A DNA stretch of 64,000 nt from Spinacia oleracea (GCF_020520425.1 NC_079490.1:42540723-42604722); one strand, 5' to 3'; counted from the stretch's first letter, positions 47,969-60,095 are shown. The notes: generated by a model not told the origin, from the letters alone. Program-made: numbers and translations.

Positions 47969-48809
47969 TGTAGGGGAATACAGTTAAACATACATAACAT
48001 GTGCGGAACATCCCAAAAGCCAGGAAACATGTATAAAGCACAGTTTAAGCATAGTTACACTCGAAGCGTGTTTTCCCGAGTATAGTATCAATGAACACGA
48101 ACAAAGAACTCCACTTGTCGTTCCTCTATTTGGTTCACCGACACGTTCAGATCCGTTTTGATTATTGTAGCTTAGACAACGCACAAGATTTTTGCTTTTC
48201 GGGAAGAACAGTTTTTGAGCAAAGAGAAAAACTGAACAACGTAATTAAGGAATTAGGTTTAGGTCACTTGGAAAACTGACTGTGGGAGTTTGTTAAAAAT
48301 AATATAACCTACTTGTTATATTAGTGTAACCGAACAAGACCAAGGGCCTTGACTGGCCACACTCACACACGCGAGCACAGGCCCCCGCGCACAGCCAACA
48401 CACTGCAGGCCGAAGCCCACAGCGCGCAGCCGAGCAGCATGGGCCGTGGACCTTGCTTGCTCGCTGCTGTGCTGTTACGTGTTTGTGCGCGCTGCCACGC
48501 CCCGCGGGTTGGCTTGCTTGCTGCCTTGCGAGCTCGCTGGCTCGTTGGGCCTTGCGCGCATGCGCGCTTGGCTCGACTGGCCGGCAGCTCCGATGCGGCT
48601 CGTATTTGCGACGAACGCCTTACGGCTATTATTTATCGTATCGTATACGACGAATCACCGTCGTACGATACGATTATTCGTCTTGACCAGCTTACGAATA
48701 TTCGCGATACAATATATGATTCCGACGCAAGGTCGTATCGAATAATACGTTTTCCAAACTAATTCCCGATAAGCTATTAAATGAATTACCGATTCATTTA
48801 ATCCGGTGA
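47969..48809 (-). repeat. 5' LTR of element C, inner part (split by solo LTR E)
   Basis: It starts TGTAGGGGAATACAG on the plus strand and runs to ATCCGGTGA, where solo LTR E begins. With 51418-51619 it gives an LTR of about 1,043 bp. It includes a GC-rich part at about 48350-48600. Confidence 0.85.
48805..48809. repeat. Target site duplication of solo LTR E (GGTGA, left copy)
   Basis: GGTGA precedes TG at 48810 and recurs at 51413-51417 directly after the terminal CA. Confidence 0.9.
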
Positions 48810-51412
48810 TGTAATCCCCCGTAAATTTATAAATTTTATTAATATATTTTAACGTATATTATTTATATTTAAATAGAATTTATGAATTTTAGTAATAAAT
48901 ATATAATTAACGTATATTTATTTTATTTTAATTACGTTCTAAATATTTAACGATTTATGAAATCAAAATAGTTTTGAATTTTACTTTGAAAAGAATTTGA
49001 ATTCAGAAACAATCCGAATCGGTTTTTGATTCATACACTCAAACCCAAATCGTAATCCTAGCCCAATTTTGGAAAAGCCCAAATAGATAAATCTCAAAAT
49101 TGACTCACAAGTTTCACTCCTCTCAAACCCACATACAATTCACGTAAAACCCAAAGCAACCAAAACCCTTCTATTTCACGTGAACAGGAACCGTAAACCC
49201 CGTGCTTCAGCCACCATCCCTCCTCCACCGTCGCACCACAGTACCTGGTTGCAGCCGCCAACCCGCCGTCGCTGCCCTGCCCAGCCGCCGGCCTTTCTTC
49301 CCCGCTCCCTTCTCCTTCGCGAGCACCATTGTTCCCTCTTCTCCCTCGTGCTTGCCTCACTCTCTCACGTCACTGCAGACGCGTCGCCAGCCTCCGCGGC
49401 CGCCGCACAACCACCTTGCGTCCATCTGACCCCGTCCGCCGTACTCCTCCGCCTAGTCCCGCTGCCGCGCCGCCCTGCCGCCGGCCATCACTCCTTCTTT
49501 CTCTTATTTTGGTTAATTCTTAAACCCTTCAACTAATTTATGTTTTAATCATGTTTTATTAATATACTTCATGTTTTCCTTGAATTAAATTATAGTTTGT
49601 ATGAGTTAATTATGAATTCAGATTACATGTTTTGCATAATTAATATTTAAATTTCAGATTATGTAATTGAATTGGAATTAGAATTTTAATTATTTAAAGC
49701 ATGAAATTTTAAGGTTTTAATGGTTTTAATAGTTTTGAAATCATGGTAGGATGATTATAAATTATTAAAGTTATTGTTTTTATGATTTCAAAGTTTTGGG
49801 AGTAGTTTGGAATTAGTTATATTGCTGAAAATTTAAAGTACGATGTTTGCAAAGAGTTTTCAACGAATTTCAATCACTAATTCAATAATTGTTATGCTAG
49901 GAAATCAAATATTCAAGTTTTATTATTGGAGAAAAGTTCCAAATATGTTTAGGATGTAGTTAGAATTGTTATTATAGTTGTGAACGATTAGAAGTTGATT
50001 GGGAATCCTTGTTGGTTGTTTTTAGGCGGAGAATTCTCTGTCGGCGACTTTTGAATTATTAAAGTGGTCTTGCAATTTGTTTACACAAGGTACGTACATA
50101 CTTGTGTGCTTGGAATGTGTGTTATCTGTTGAAACCAAGTTGAAATTTGTTGATGAACTTGATTGTGTTGGAATTACATGTTTAATATTGTTGGATGGAC
50201 ATGTTGAACATATATATTTCGTTATGAGGATTATAACATGTTAGTACATGATTGATGCAAACATGTTTGATTGGGAACACTAGATTATTTTATATATATA
50301 TTGATTCAGATAGTTTGATTGTTGTTCCCTTTTAGTTTTTCACTACTTTATGAGGGCCGAGGACCTTGTTTAGTAAGTTGAAACCTTATACCCATATAGA
50401 GGTGTTGATCAGTATTAAAGGAAAGGTTGGATTTAATTGGAATGAGTCTTGTTTGATACCTTTGTGATCACTTACTTAATTCCAAGATAAAAACAGTTGC
50501 GAATAAATGTGGATTGTATGCCTTATGTGATTGTTGAGTCATAACAGAGTTTCAATTTGTAAATCATGTAAAGTGAAACTGAGTAGCAATAGCTTTAGAC
50601 TGTGCACGTCTAAAGTGACGGACAAACAGGAGTTGGGGTTCATGGTGGTAGCCCATGGCCTTTTCTCGGACCGGATTGATCATCGTGTCCTATTTTTATT
50701 CAAAAGTTCCTCGATATCGCAGGTCACTGAGGTTACGGAGTCGCGCCCGTACCTCGTCTTCCTTAGTGAAGCTTCTAGCTAGAAAACTCGGTCCATTGTC
50801 TATTTCAATTAAAATAATATTATTGGTATAAAAGTTCTAGTCCAGTCTAGCCTAGTCTAGTCAAGTGTGATCTTCAAATTAATATGTTTTTCCTGCCCTT
50901 ATTTATGTTTTATTAATATCATGTTAGGATTGGTCGTTTAATAGAATCATGTTAGGACTATTATTGATTTAGTATGTAGTACTCAGCTTTGCTGATTACG
51001 TGCTTTGTTTGTGTGTGTTGATCATGGCTATGCCTTATTGATCCTGTGATGACCCATTTTGGTGAGCAGTCTCTAAGGATCAATAAGCGTTGCCATCTAT
51101 AGGTTTGAAGATGATGCATCATTGGTATCGGGATTAGAGAGCTTGTATTTAGTTTTGTTTGTTAAATGACTTGGTTTGTTAATTTGGACTTGAAACTTGT
51201 CGTACTATTTATATTTCCTTATTTCCGTTGATTGGTTTTTGGATTTAATATGTAATCGATTATTTATAAACGCAAAAGTTAGTTTTATGTTTTCCGCTGC
51301 AAAATTCTGAATAAGCCGTTACGTTTTCACACGGGCGATAATGCCTTGATAATTCTCTACGTTTTATGTTAAAAAGTTATTTTAGAAAAGATAGAATTGT
51401 CGGGGTGTTACA
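48810..51412 (+). mobile_element. Solo LTR E (gypsy/chromovirus-like)
   Basis: It is 2,603 bp, from TGTAATCCCCCG to CGGGGTGTTACA, with inverted short ends (TGTAAYNCCCCG type) and a 5-bp TSD, and no internal region. The ends resemble those of Tekay-like plant chromoviruses. The element has probably lost its body and one LTR by recombination between LTRs. A GC-rich, pyrimidine-rich segment at 49180-49530 stands out; it gives open frames on both strands but no domain. Orientation (plus) is inferred from the end GTGTTACA. Confidence 0.85.
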
Positions 51413-51417
51413 GGTGA

Positions 51418-51619
51418 TCTATTACATGTCATTGGTGTGACCTTATAAGTTCAGTCAAGAGTAAGTTGTGAGCCTAATATAGATTAGAACTCACTGATCG
51501 GAAGCATTGCTCCTGCTAGCTGTTCCGATCACTTGATCTTACTGAATTAATTGTTCGCAATTAATCTGAACCTTGATATTAGACTTATTGCACCTTGGGT
51601 GAAGGACATATTTCCTTCA
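51418..51619 (-). repeat. 5' LTR of element C, outer part
   Basis: It continues the LTR after E and contains the block gttcagtcaagagtaag shared with the A and B LTRs. It ends CATATTTCCTTCA, like the outer LTR end of A. The 5 bases after it (AAGTG) should be C's TSD; the partner lies outside the window. Confidence 0.85.
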
Positions 51620-51821
51620 AAGTGTCACGTAAATAAATAATTAGGTTCCACGTATATATATTCTAATTAACTAATTACGTTACTAACATCTACAATACCA
51701 TCCAAAATCAAATAGTCCAATAATTGAAAAATAAATATAAAATATAGCAGTCGCATGTACTAAGGGTTTATTTTAACTTAACAATTTAAAAGAATCGTGC
51801 ATCGCACAGGCAAAAATCTAG
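51620..51821 (+). mobile_element. Helitron 3' tail (family 3), cut by element C
   Basis: It ends with GTGCATCGCAC (short hairpin), AGGCAAAAAT and CTAG before a host T (51818-51821). This is a Helitron terminus unlike those of H1 and H2. The 5' part would lie left of element C, outside the window. Confidence 0.7.
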
Positions 51822-52134
51822 TATCTTACAATATGACACCTATTTTATAAAATATGAAACATAATTTTTGGATTTAAAAAATAATTTAAAGTTGATTAAA
51901 TCTATTTTTCTCCAAAATTGATTCCTAATAGAATTAGGAATCTATACCCAATTTAATAAAATCCGAAAATAATAAATTAAATTCAATTTTGTAAACAATA
52001 TCCTCAATAAATTTTTGAATATTTTCCCTCCAAAATATTTGAATAATTTCTTTCTAAAATAATTTAATATAAAATATATATTGAAAATGCATAAAATGAT
52101 TAATAAAAATATCTAAAAAATATGGGGTATTACA
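51822..52134 (-). repeat. LTR end of a gypsy/chromovirus-like element
   Basis: On the minus strand it starts TGTAATACCCCATATTTTTT, directly after a polypurine stretch (52135-52147). So it is the beginning of a 3' LTR on the minus strand, cut at 51821 by the Helitron tail. Confidence 0.7.
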
Positions 52135-52400
52135 GTCTACCCTCCTTAAAAGAAGTTTCGTACCGAAAGTTAGGTCAAAATACCACACTATATTCCAAAA
52201 AACGGAAATATCTCAATTTTACCGACTTTCTAAAAGAAGATTGCTAATGCACATGTATAAAATAGACAAAATTTGCTAAAATTTTCCAAACCCACGCTAA
52301 ATATGTAAAAGCGCGAAACTCTATCGCATTCTACCCCCTTAAAAATAAAGTTACGACCCCGTAACTCACTTATAAAATTCTGAAAACTAAAGCTCCTGTA
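52135..52400 (-). mobile_element. PPT and 3' internal remnant of the chromovirus-like element
   Basis: The minus strand has AAGGAGGGTAGAC next to the LTR, then a second similar stretch near 52335-52350 (aagggggtagaatgcg). This layout is typical of the region after pol in such elements. No coding part remains. Confidence 0.6.
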
Positions 52401-52881
52401 ATTAATGAATGTGATGCTCCACTATTAGAATAACACTCTATCTAGAAAGTATATCAAGAATAGAAAATGTACCAGTTGCTATTTCATAGCGTTTTCAGCC
52501 TCACAATGATTCATAACAAACAATTGTCCCTTCAGCTGGGTGGCGCCACTCCCACCTCCAGGTTTGGTGATGTTGGTTCCATCTTGCTGCTTAATCTTTG
52601 TTAAGATAAATGTTAGGATTGCAACAAATCTATAGAATATCGCTTTCTACTACTATATACTTCATATATGATTTGGCAGGAAAGAAACAGGAGGACGTTT
52701 CAATTCGTACTTCGTAGCCCAGTTAATGTTGTGAAATAAGTCTAGATGTGGGTTCATCCGACATGATTCCGTACACCTAAGTTAATGGTTTGTTAGCTTA
52801 GGTAATTTTTGTTGTTGTTTTGGCTGCCTGTAGCTTGTTGCAGTTTAGCAGGTTTTTTGGTTTGTATAAAGTTTTGTACTT
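52401..52881. other. Remnant region with a possible exon and an old LINE 3' tail
   Basis: On the minus strand, 52608 to 52479 reads as an open stretch (KIKQQDGTNITKPGGGSG ... KGQLFVMNHCEAENAMK) ending in TAG, after an intron-like acceptor. I do not recognise it. From about 52700 to 52897 the plus strand looks like a LINE 3' UTR (tttggtttgtataaagttttgta) whose poly-A is found beyond the inserted LINE at 58038-58046. Confidence 0.45.
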
Positions 52882-52897
52882 ATAGATTTTTGGTGTT
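52882..52897. repeat. Target site duplication of the LINE (right end, 16 bp)
   Basis: ATAGATTTTTGGTGTT here and at 58005-58020. A long TSD of this sort is the hallmark of LINE insertion. Confidence 0.92.
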
Positions 52898-53020
52898 TTT
52901 TTTTTTTTTTGGCAAATAAGAGATTTTATTATTCACCAAGTAATAGGTTACACCCACACACCAAAAACACCAAGTCTTACATCTCACACATGAGACTGAA
53001 GACTAACAACTAAAACAAAA

Positions 53021-56000
53021 TCAAACCAAACACTTCCTCATCTGATCATCACATCTACAAGCAATAAGGAAAACAATCCTAGAGCTAATTACATCAACAG
53101 AATCAATACTGTTTTTAAAAACTTTAGAGTTTCTTTGCAGCCAGATATTGTAAACTGTTTCCACAAATGCCATATTGCAGATTTTGTCCCTTGGCTTTGT
53201 ACCTCTGCTCTTCTTTGCTGCCCAATCAACCTCTCCTTGCCAGGTCTGAATTGTTCTGTCTACTCCAATTTTGCTCAACACAGAACTCCACACCCTTTTT
53301 GAGAAAGCACACTCAAAAAATAAGTGTTCCAGTGTTTCAACCTGTGTCTGACAACTGACACAGCCACCATCAATCTGCATATTCCATTTTAGCAATCTCT
53401 CTTTAGTAGCTAATCTGTTCTGAAGGGCTAGCCAGACAATAAATGTGGCTTTTGGACTAGCTTTACTGTTACATATAATTCTCTTCCAACTAACTGCAGT
53501 TGCATTTTGCCTCAAGTGAAGATACATCTTTTGAATGCTGTATTTTCCATGAGTGATGAACTGACCAATATCCCCAGAATCCACAAACACTTCTCTATTT
53601 GCCCAAATTTTCCTCATGGACCAAGTAAGCCCATTAGGAACTTGCATAGTCCAGAAGTTATGATGTTTCACATAGTAGGTATGCATCCATTTGATCCATA
53701 ATCTGTCTGCTTCATTGACAAAGCCCAACAGTGTTTCAACACAGCTGCCTTGTTCCAAATAGTTAAGTCCTTCAAATTCCACCCTCCACAGGACTTGGGA
53801 AAACATAAACTTTCCCAAGCAACAGGAGCTTTTGCTGACCCTTCACCAGTACCAGACCACAAAAAAATTCTGCAAATCTTCTGGATTTCGTTCGTTACCT
53901 TTTTAGGCATGACAAAGATCTGGCACCAATAAAGTTGAATCCCAAACAGCACTGATCTTACTAGTTGCAATCTTCCAGCATAAGACAGAAACTTAGTAGC
54001 CCAACTTTTGATCCTAGCAACTGTTTTTTCAATCAAAGGCTTGCAATCAGTATAACTAAGTTTCCTGGTAGTAAGGGGGACCCCCAAATACTTAAAAGGA
54101 AAAGAGCCTTTAGCTATACCCAAAGCATCTACAATTTGACTAGCAGCAGCATCAGACACACCAGCAACATACACATCACTCTTATGCAAATTAGCTTCCA
54201 AACCAGAAGCTTTTGAGAATTTAGTAAAAGCTTGAAAAATAGCAGACACAGAAGGAATATAAGCCCTAGCAAACATCAGTAGATCATCTGCAAACATCAT
54301 ATGGATGATGTTTAACTTTTTACATCTGGGGTGATGTTTGAACTCTTTACTCTTTTCAACCACAGCAAAGCATCTGGACAGGTATTCCATACCTATAGCA
54401 AACAGATAAGGGGACATAGGGTCCCCTTGCCTCAAACCTTTCTTTGCTGGAATTTGGTTTGGTAGGAAACCCATTCACTATGATAGAATAAGAGACAGAA
54501 CCAAGGAATTGTATTATCCATTTAACAAAGAGTGCAGGAAACCCCAACTCAACTAACATACTTTCCAGGAAGGGCCATTCTATAGAATCATAGGCTTTCT
54601 TCAAATCAACTTTAATCATACACCTGGGGGAAATGTTCTTCCTGGAGTAACACTTGATTAGCTCTGAGGCAAGGAGAATGTTATCTGCAATATTTCTTCC
54701 TGGAATGAATCCTGCCTGTGCACAGTGAACCACCTTCCCAATTACACCTTGCATTCTTTCTGTTAAGATATTTGAAATGATTTTATAAACCACAGAGCAA
54801 CAAGCTATGGGTCTGAAATCTTTCACAGTGGAGGCATTCTGAATCTTTGGAATCAAAGTTACTGCAGTGTTATTAATTGGCTTCAGCAGAACACCAGTAT
54901 CAAAAAATTCTCTGATTGCATTGTAAATCTCATCTTTCACAATACTCCAAGTTTTATGAAAAAAGAGACTGTTAAAACCATCCAAACCAGGAGCTTTATT
55001 CACATTGATTCCCTTAATAGCAGTATCAATTTCCAAGTCAGAAATTGGAATAATGAGAGAGTCTGCATCATCAGCACTCAATTGAATCCCATGTCTAACA
55101 ATAGGAACATCAATACCAGTTAGAGAAGTTGCAGCAGAACCAATCAATTTTTCATAAAAGTTTTTGATTTCAGCCTGAATGTCAGTCTCAGTTGTCAGCT
55201 TTGTACCATGATCATCATATAAAACATCAATGCTATTAATGGCATACCTCTCCTTCATGGCACTGAAGAAGAATTTGGAGTTTGAATCCCCAAGCCGGAG
55301 CCATTGAATTCTAGACTTCTGCCTATATGCACTTTCTTGAACTTTCAGAAACAATTTGAGTTTTGCCACACACTCTTTCTCCTTCTCCTGAGAAACACTA
55401 TCATCAGGATTAGCAATGCTGATAGATTGAGCCATCTCCAAGTCCCTTCTGCATTTCTCAATGTTAGTTTCTAACTGAGCAAATTCTTGCTTGTGTAGAG
55501 CTTTAAGTTCTACTTTAACTTCTTTAAGTTTGTTCCATATATTCTGCATTGCTGAAGTTGTTTGATTCTTCTCCCAACCTTTCTGTACAGCTTGCAGAAA
55601 CTGGGGATGATCTGCCATGTAATTAAAGAACTTGAATGGTCTACCTCCCTTCTTCATATTCACCTTATAATTCATCACCAGAGGGGTGTGATCTGATAAC
55701 CCAGGATTCATGTAATCAACCACCACATCAGAGTAAGTACCATGCCAACAGGAATTGCCAAAGGCTCTATCAATTCTTGAACTAATTCTATGCACCTCAT
55801 GCCCCTTATACCAAGAATAAAAATGTCCACAACTTTTGAGCTCTGTGAGATCAGTCTGACTCAAACAGGTTTCAAAATCAATAGTTTCTGCATTAGTGAC
55901 TGCATTGCCATTCACCCTATCCCTAGAATAGAAAACAGAATTAAAATCCCGCATCACCAAACAAGCTAGATTATTAAGGGCACTTAAGCTACCCAATTCT

Positions 56001-56365
56001 CTCCACAATAATCTTCTGGTTTCGATGGAATGAAGACCATACACTGCTGTAAAACCAGAAGTGAAATCAACTGATTTAGCTGACACTATCCCATGAAGAA
56101 TTTGTTCAGACTTGTACACCACTGTGAATGTTACCACCCTATGATTCCAACCAATCCATATTCTCCCCCTATCAGAATGATCATAATTAGAGACCCAATG
56201 CCACTGAGCCCCAAACTTATTCTGAATTTTGCTACTATTCTTCAGCTTAACCCTAGTCTCAATGAGAGCAACTACACTAATTTTATTGATATTAACAAAA
56301 TTCTTAATATCTCCAACCTTACTGGGGTCATTCATACCCCTCACATTCCAGCTACAGATGTTCAT
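53021..56365 (-). pseudogene. LINE ORF2: endonuclease-reverse transcriptase
   Basis: It starts at ATG 56365, sharing its edge with the ORF1 stop. Residues 1 to about 225 form an APE-type endonuclease (WNVRGMND; ALIETRVK; SDHTPLV). The box normally GDFN reads RDFNSV. RT starts near residue 430 (NKAPGLDGFNSLFF; QAGFIPGRNIADNILLASEL; KVDLKKAYDSIEWPFL). A frameshift near 54460 moves it into a second frame (KKGLRQGDPMSPYLF; MMFADDLLMFA, the FADD catalytic box). A second frameshift near 53715 leads to a third frame with the zf-RVT domain (PKATFIVWLALQNRLATKERL; CVSCQTQVETLEHLFFEC) ending at 53021. All domains are present, but two frameshifts break the protein. Confidence 0.93.
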
Positions 56366-57912
56366 TACCCTTTATCAGCACAATCCTCCTCCTCACCTTC
56401 ACCTCCTCCATCAAAAGAAAACCCCCTAGTAACAGCTTGAACTTGTGCCAAACCAGCAAGCACATGGCTAGCTGGTTTAGGATCCCTTTTCCTCCTAGTA
56501 ACTATTCTCCATCCATCATCATGAGTAACAGGAGTGTGGGTAACTTGCCCATCTGCCACTGGAGTGTGGCTAACATTCTTATTATTCTCAGCAGGAGTGT
56601 CAGTTGTTACTGCTTGTGCCACCACCTTTTTAACAGGCTGCCACACCTTCTTCACCTTTACAGGCATAGCAAGTTTGAACCTAGCAGACTGCTTTCTACC
56701 CTCACCACACACATGACCCATCACCTTACAGGTGCCACAATAAGGTGGGAGCCAATCATACAGAACAGGTTGAGAGAAAGTGCTACCAGAAGGATCTTGC
56801 AATAGGACTTGATGTGGAAGGGGTTGAGTAACATCAATCTCCACCAGCAGCCTAGCAAATGATACTCTCTTTTGAGCAGATGTACAATCATCAGCAAACA
56901 ATGGTATGCCCAACAAGCTACCAATCCTACTCAAAGAGTCTACCCCCCAATAATTCAGAGGCAGATTTGGCAACCTAACCCACACAGGTATAACCCTAAG
57001 AATTTCTTCCTGGAAATTGAACTTGGCAGACCATGGTTTGACAATCATTGGCCTATTGAAAAATGAATAAGGTCCAGCCATCAACACACTATCCCTATCT
57101 CTTTTCCTAGTAAACCTTATGACAAAGTAACCTTCATCATGAAGGAATACTGTTGGGGCAGCAACATTCACCCATTCTTTGGCAATAAACCTAGTAACAA
57201 CACCAATAGAAGGCATTTCCCCGACAATATACATCACAATCGAACAATTCCAGATAACAGCCATAGCATCAATATCAGTTTTATCAAGAAGAGCAGTAGG
57301 CTTACCATCCACAATAGTGGGAGAGATAAAACTCAATGAGGCCCCCTTCGCATTCAAAGAGGTGCCATTAACAATGTTAGCCCGTGATTTGTGGCCTTGG
57401 TGCTGCTGGACAACATGTTCATCCTTCTTTTCCTCTCCTTCATGCTCTGTTTCCACATGCTCTGTATATGGTTTGGGAATCATATCATTCGCCCATGAAA
57501 TCCCATAGTCACCAGAAATTCCTAAGGCATCATTAACCTTGGTCATAATCGCATTCATCCTATTCCTCGAGCTGTTGTTTTCATTGTCCTGCTCCAATCG
57601 AGAAACCCCCTTCTCCAAGCTACGTATCTGCAAACTAGAAGGAGTCAATTTTTGAGGAATAGGTTTCCTAACAGAGTTATGGTAGGCCCTAATCACTTCC
57701 ATTAACTCCGGCGATGGCGGTCCGTTGCTTGGATGAGGTGGAACAGCTTCACTCTAGTCGAGATCTACTGTTCCATTGGATTCAGAACTGGGTTCCTTCT
57801 CATTCTGTTTCTGCTGAGATTTCGACCTTGAAACGTTCTCTAATGGTGTAGAAGAAGATCCCTCAATCATTTCTCGCAATTCAGATCGTTGTGGCTTCTT
57901 CTTCCTCGGCAT
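56365..57912 (-). pseudogene. LINE ORF1: nucleic acid-binding protein (DUF4283 and zinc knuckle)
   Basis: The likely start is ATG at 57910-57912 (MPRKKKPQRSELREMIEGSS), followed in frame by a TAG at 57754-57756, then by the remaining 446 codons from 57702. Without the TAG the frame runs unbroken to 56365. The DUF4283 domain covers about residues 120-270 of the downstream part (VIWNCSIVMYIVGEMPSIG; PIWVRLPNLPL-type motif, here VWVRLPNLPLNYWG). A degenerate zinc knuckle follows (PPYCGTCKVMGHVCGEG). A basic region (KVKKVWQPVKK) and a C-terminal acidic tail (GGGEGEEEDC) complete it. ORF1 proteins of plant L1 bind the element RNA. Confidence 0.9.
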
Positions 57913-58020
57913 GGTGAGAGTGCGTACGATAGTAGATCACCTTATCATGCGCATCCCCCCATGAGAGAGAAAGCTATTTTTTTTACTGGACGGTCAACTT
58001 ATTGATAGATTTTTGGTGTT

Positions 58021-58412
58021 AATATAATATATTTAACAAAAAAAAATAACACCATAATCACCCTAATTACTATTGGGTGATGGTAGGGTGATGGTGAGTT
58101 TGATTCCAGAGAATATTAGAAAGCCCAAGTTATCGTTATACAACAACAAATACGAAATAATTCTCAAGAGTTCCTTCTGCCATAACGCTACACAAGCCTT
58201 TGCTCTAAACTGAAACAAAGAGTGGCAACTTAACAATTCTATATATTAAGCAAAGGAGAATGATTACATAGTTTGATTACAAAGTTAACCCAGGATCCAT
58301 GTTTTGCTCCTCAATCAAACTATGAATCATGAAAGTGAGCTTTTAAATTAAAGCCTACCATACATCAAAGTAGATAACAAGTTGATATTTCCTAGGCTTC
58401 TAATTAACTAAA
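58021..58412. other. Sequence between the LINE and Helitron H2
   Basis: It begins with the poly-A (58038-58046) of the older LINE 3' tail. The rest is AT-rich and without a recognisable gene. It ends at the host A next to H2. Confidence 0.5.
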
Positions 58413-58441
58413 CTAGTCTTATATGCACGCGATGCGTGCTA
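58413..58441 (-). other. Helitron H2 3' terminus
   Basis: On the minus strand GCACGCATCGCGTGC, a hairpin, followed by ATATAAGACTAG. Confidence 0.88.
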
Positions 58442-58883
58442 GATTGTATAAAAACTAAAAATTGCATATTGACAAACTCATCAAAATCTACTTAAGTCAC
58501 TATCTAAATAGATTACATTGATCAAATTCCATCCAAGCAACATTTATGTTATGTTACTCATCTGCTTCTCATTGTTCAATTTCATAAACCCAATCAGATC
58601 TAGAAATAATTCAAAATAGCTAAAAAGCAGTTCGCATCATACAAAATCAATAGATCAACATAAACTGATAGGAATTAAAGAAGCTACAAAACTATATGGC
58701 AGGCCTAAAATGAGCCATGTAGTCAGTCAATCACCAATATAGCATTTATATGACTCAACTTCTTGTTCTCGCTCATAGCTTCCATGGTATCTCATAATCT
58801 CAACTAAATACAACTAAATACATATTCTAATAGCATTGGCTATCAAGCAATTTCTTTCATTCTAACATTATGATATTGGAACA

Positions 58884-58982
58884 AAAAAATAAAAGAAGTC
58901 CAACAAATAAAAGAAGTCCAACAACATATAAAAGAAGTCCAACAACATTATGGTAATATTGTGCCAGTCCAACAACATATCA
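58884..58982. repeat. Short tandem repeats of AAAAGAAGTCCAACAA
   Basis: Three near-perfect units of 19-20 bases (from 58890, 58909 and 58930), and a fourth partial one near 58965. Confidence 0.8.
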
Positions 58983-59299
58983 AAAAGTAAAGTATCTAGA
59001 TTTAGACCAGCCAGTCTCTTGCAAAAGAATATATCTTCTTTGCAGCTCAAGTTTAACCTGCAAATTAGTTCATAATTAGTGTCAAACAAATCACCCATAT
59101 TGTAAGACTTAACAACGGCAAGAGATCTAAACCTGAAAGAATGCAGTAGGTGATATAGAGAATCGAATATTGGCAATATAATCATGAATCATGGGTTCTT
59201 TGATATCCATGACCACTTCAATCTCAGAATGAGATGTAAGTATAGGTACGAACAAAATGGAATATTAGCAGGAGCTGCATTTGATATGCCTTTATGCTA

Positions 59300-59401
59300 A
59301 GACAGCAGCAGAACACTGCAGCAGAACACTGTCCTTGGTTTCTCTTGACTGAATCCTATGAATTTGATTCACTCTATTGCTGCAGTGTTCTGCTGCTGTC
59401 T
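59300..59401. repeat. Inverted repeat with 24-base arms
   Basis: 59300-59323 and 59378-59401 are perfect reverse complements (AGACAGCAGCAGAACACTGC and on), with a 54-base loop. The left arm is followed by a second gcagcagaacact word. A transcript would fold into a long hairpin. Confidence 0.9.
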
Positions 59402-60095
59402 CACGGTATTGAGCAACAACAAAAACCATAAGCATCGAGCGATGAGTTGACAGGGTGTCGTATCACTGCTCTTGTCGAAGCTAATCTCCTCAACTTTTTC
59501 CGATTCCTCACATGATATTCTCTCAAAAAATATAACAGAATCATCCTTCAACTTCGACCTGCAAAAAAATCAACCAAATTCAAACAAAGATCGTTGAAAA
59601 TTCTGAGGAAACCACCAATCAATATTCAATCACCAAAAATTTCAATCACCAATCAAATTCAACCACCAAAAAGTTCAAATTATGTACCCAACAACAGACA
59701 GAAAGAAGAGTAAATTGCGGTATTACCATGGCAGAAAGTATATAATTAGACTTCAGAACAAAAATCAAAATACCTATTCTCAATTTCTATAATTTGCTGA
59801 TAGAATCACACAAAAAACGCAAGATTGATTTCCAAATGAACAGGGATGGAAAACCCACGCCTTGTTCTTCAGATAAAATTTAAGCAAACCCGGAAAATTC
59901 CCAGATCAAAAATCAAATAAAGATTGATTTTATTTACAGATCATAGAAAAACCTAAGAAATTGATGGACGACAGCGACGGAAAACCCCCAAAATCATCCC
60001 TCAAAATTATAAATCAATTCAGACAAAAATTAGTTTTCCTTCAACTTAATTATCAATAATTAAACAATAAAATAATAATTAAGCGGTAAATATAC

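Larger units (their letters stand above)
52898..58004 (-). mobile_element. L1-type LINE, full length
   Basis: A 5.1-kb non-LTR retrotransposon on the minus strand with poly-A (poly-T at 52898-52910), 3' UTR (52911-53020), ORF2 (53021-56365), ORF1 (56365-57912), and a 5' UTR of about 92 bases. Both TSD copies are perfect, which suggests a full-length and fairly recent insertion. Confidence 0.94.

Noticed and set aside
49094..49536. Frames in solo LTR E that look Pro/Ser/Arg-rich
   Set aside because: Low-complexity translation of a GC-rich block; several frames are open at once.
59369..59551. 60-codon minus frame in H2
   Set aside because: It overlaps the inverted repeat and has no recognisable motif or splice context.
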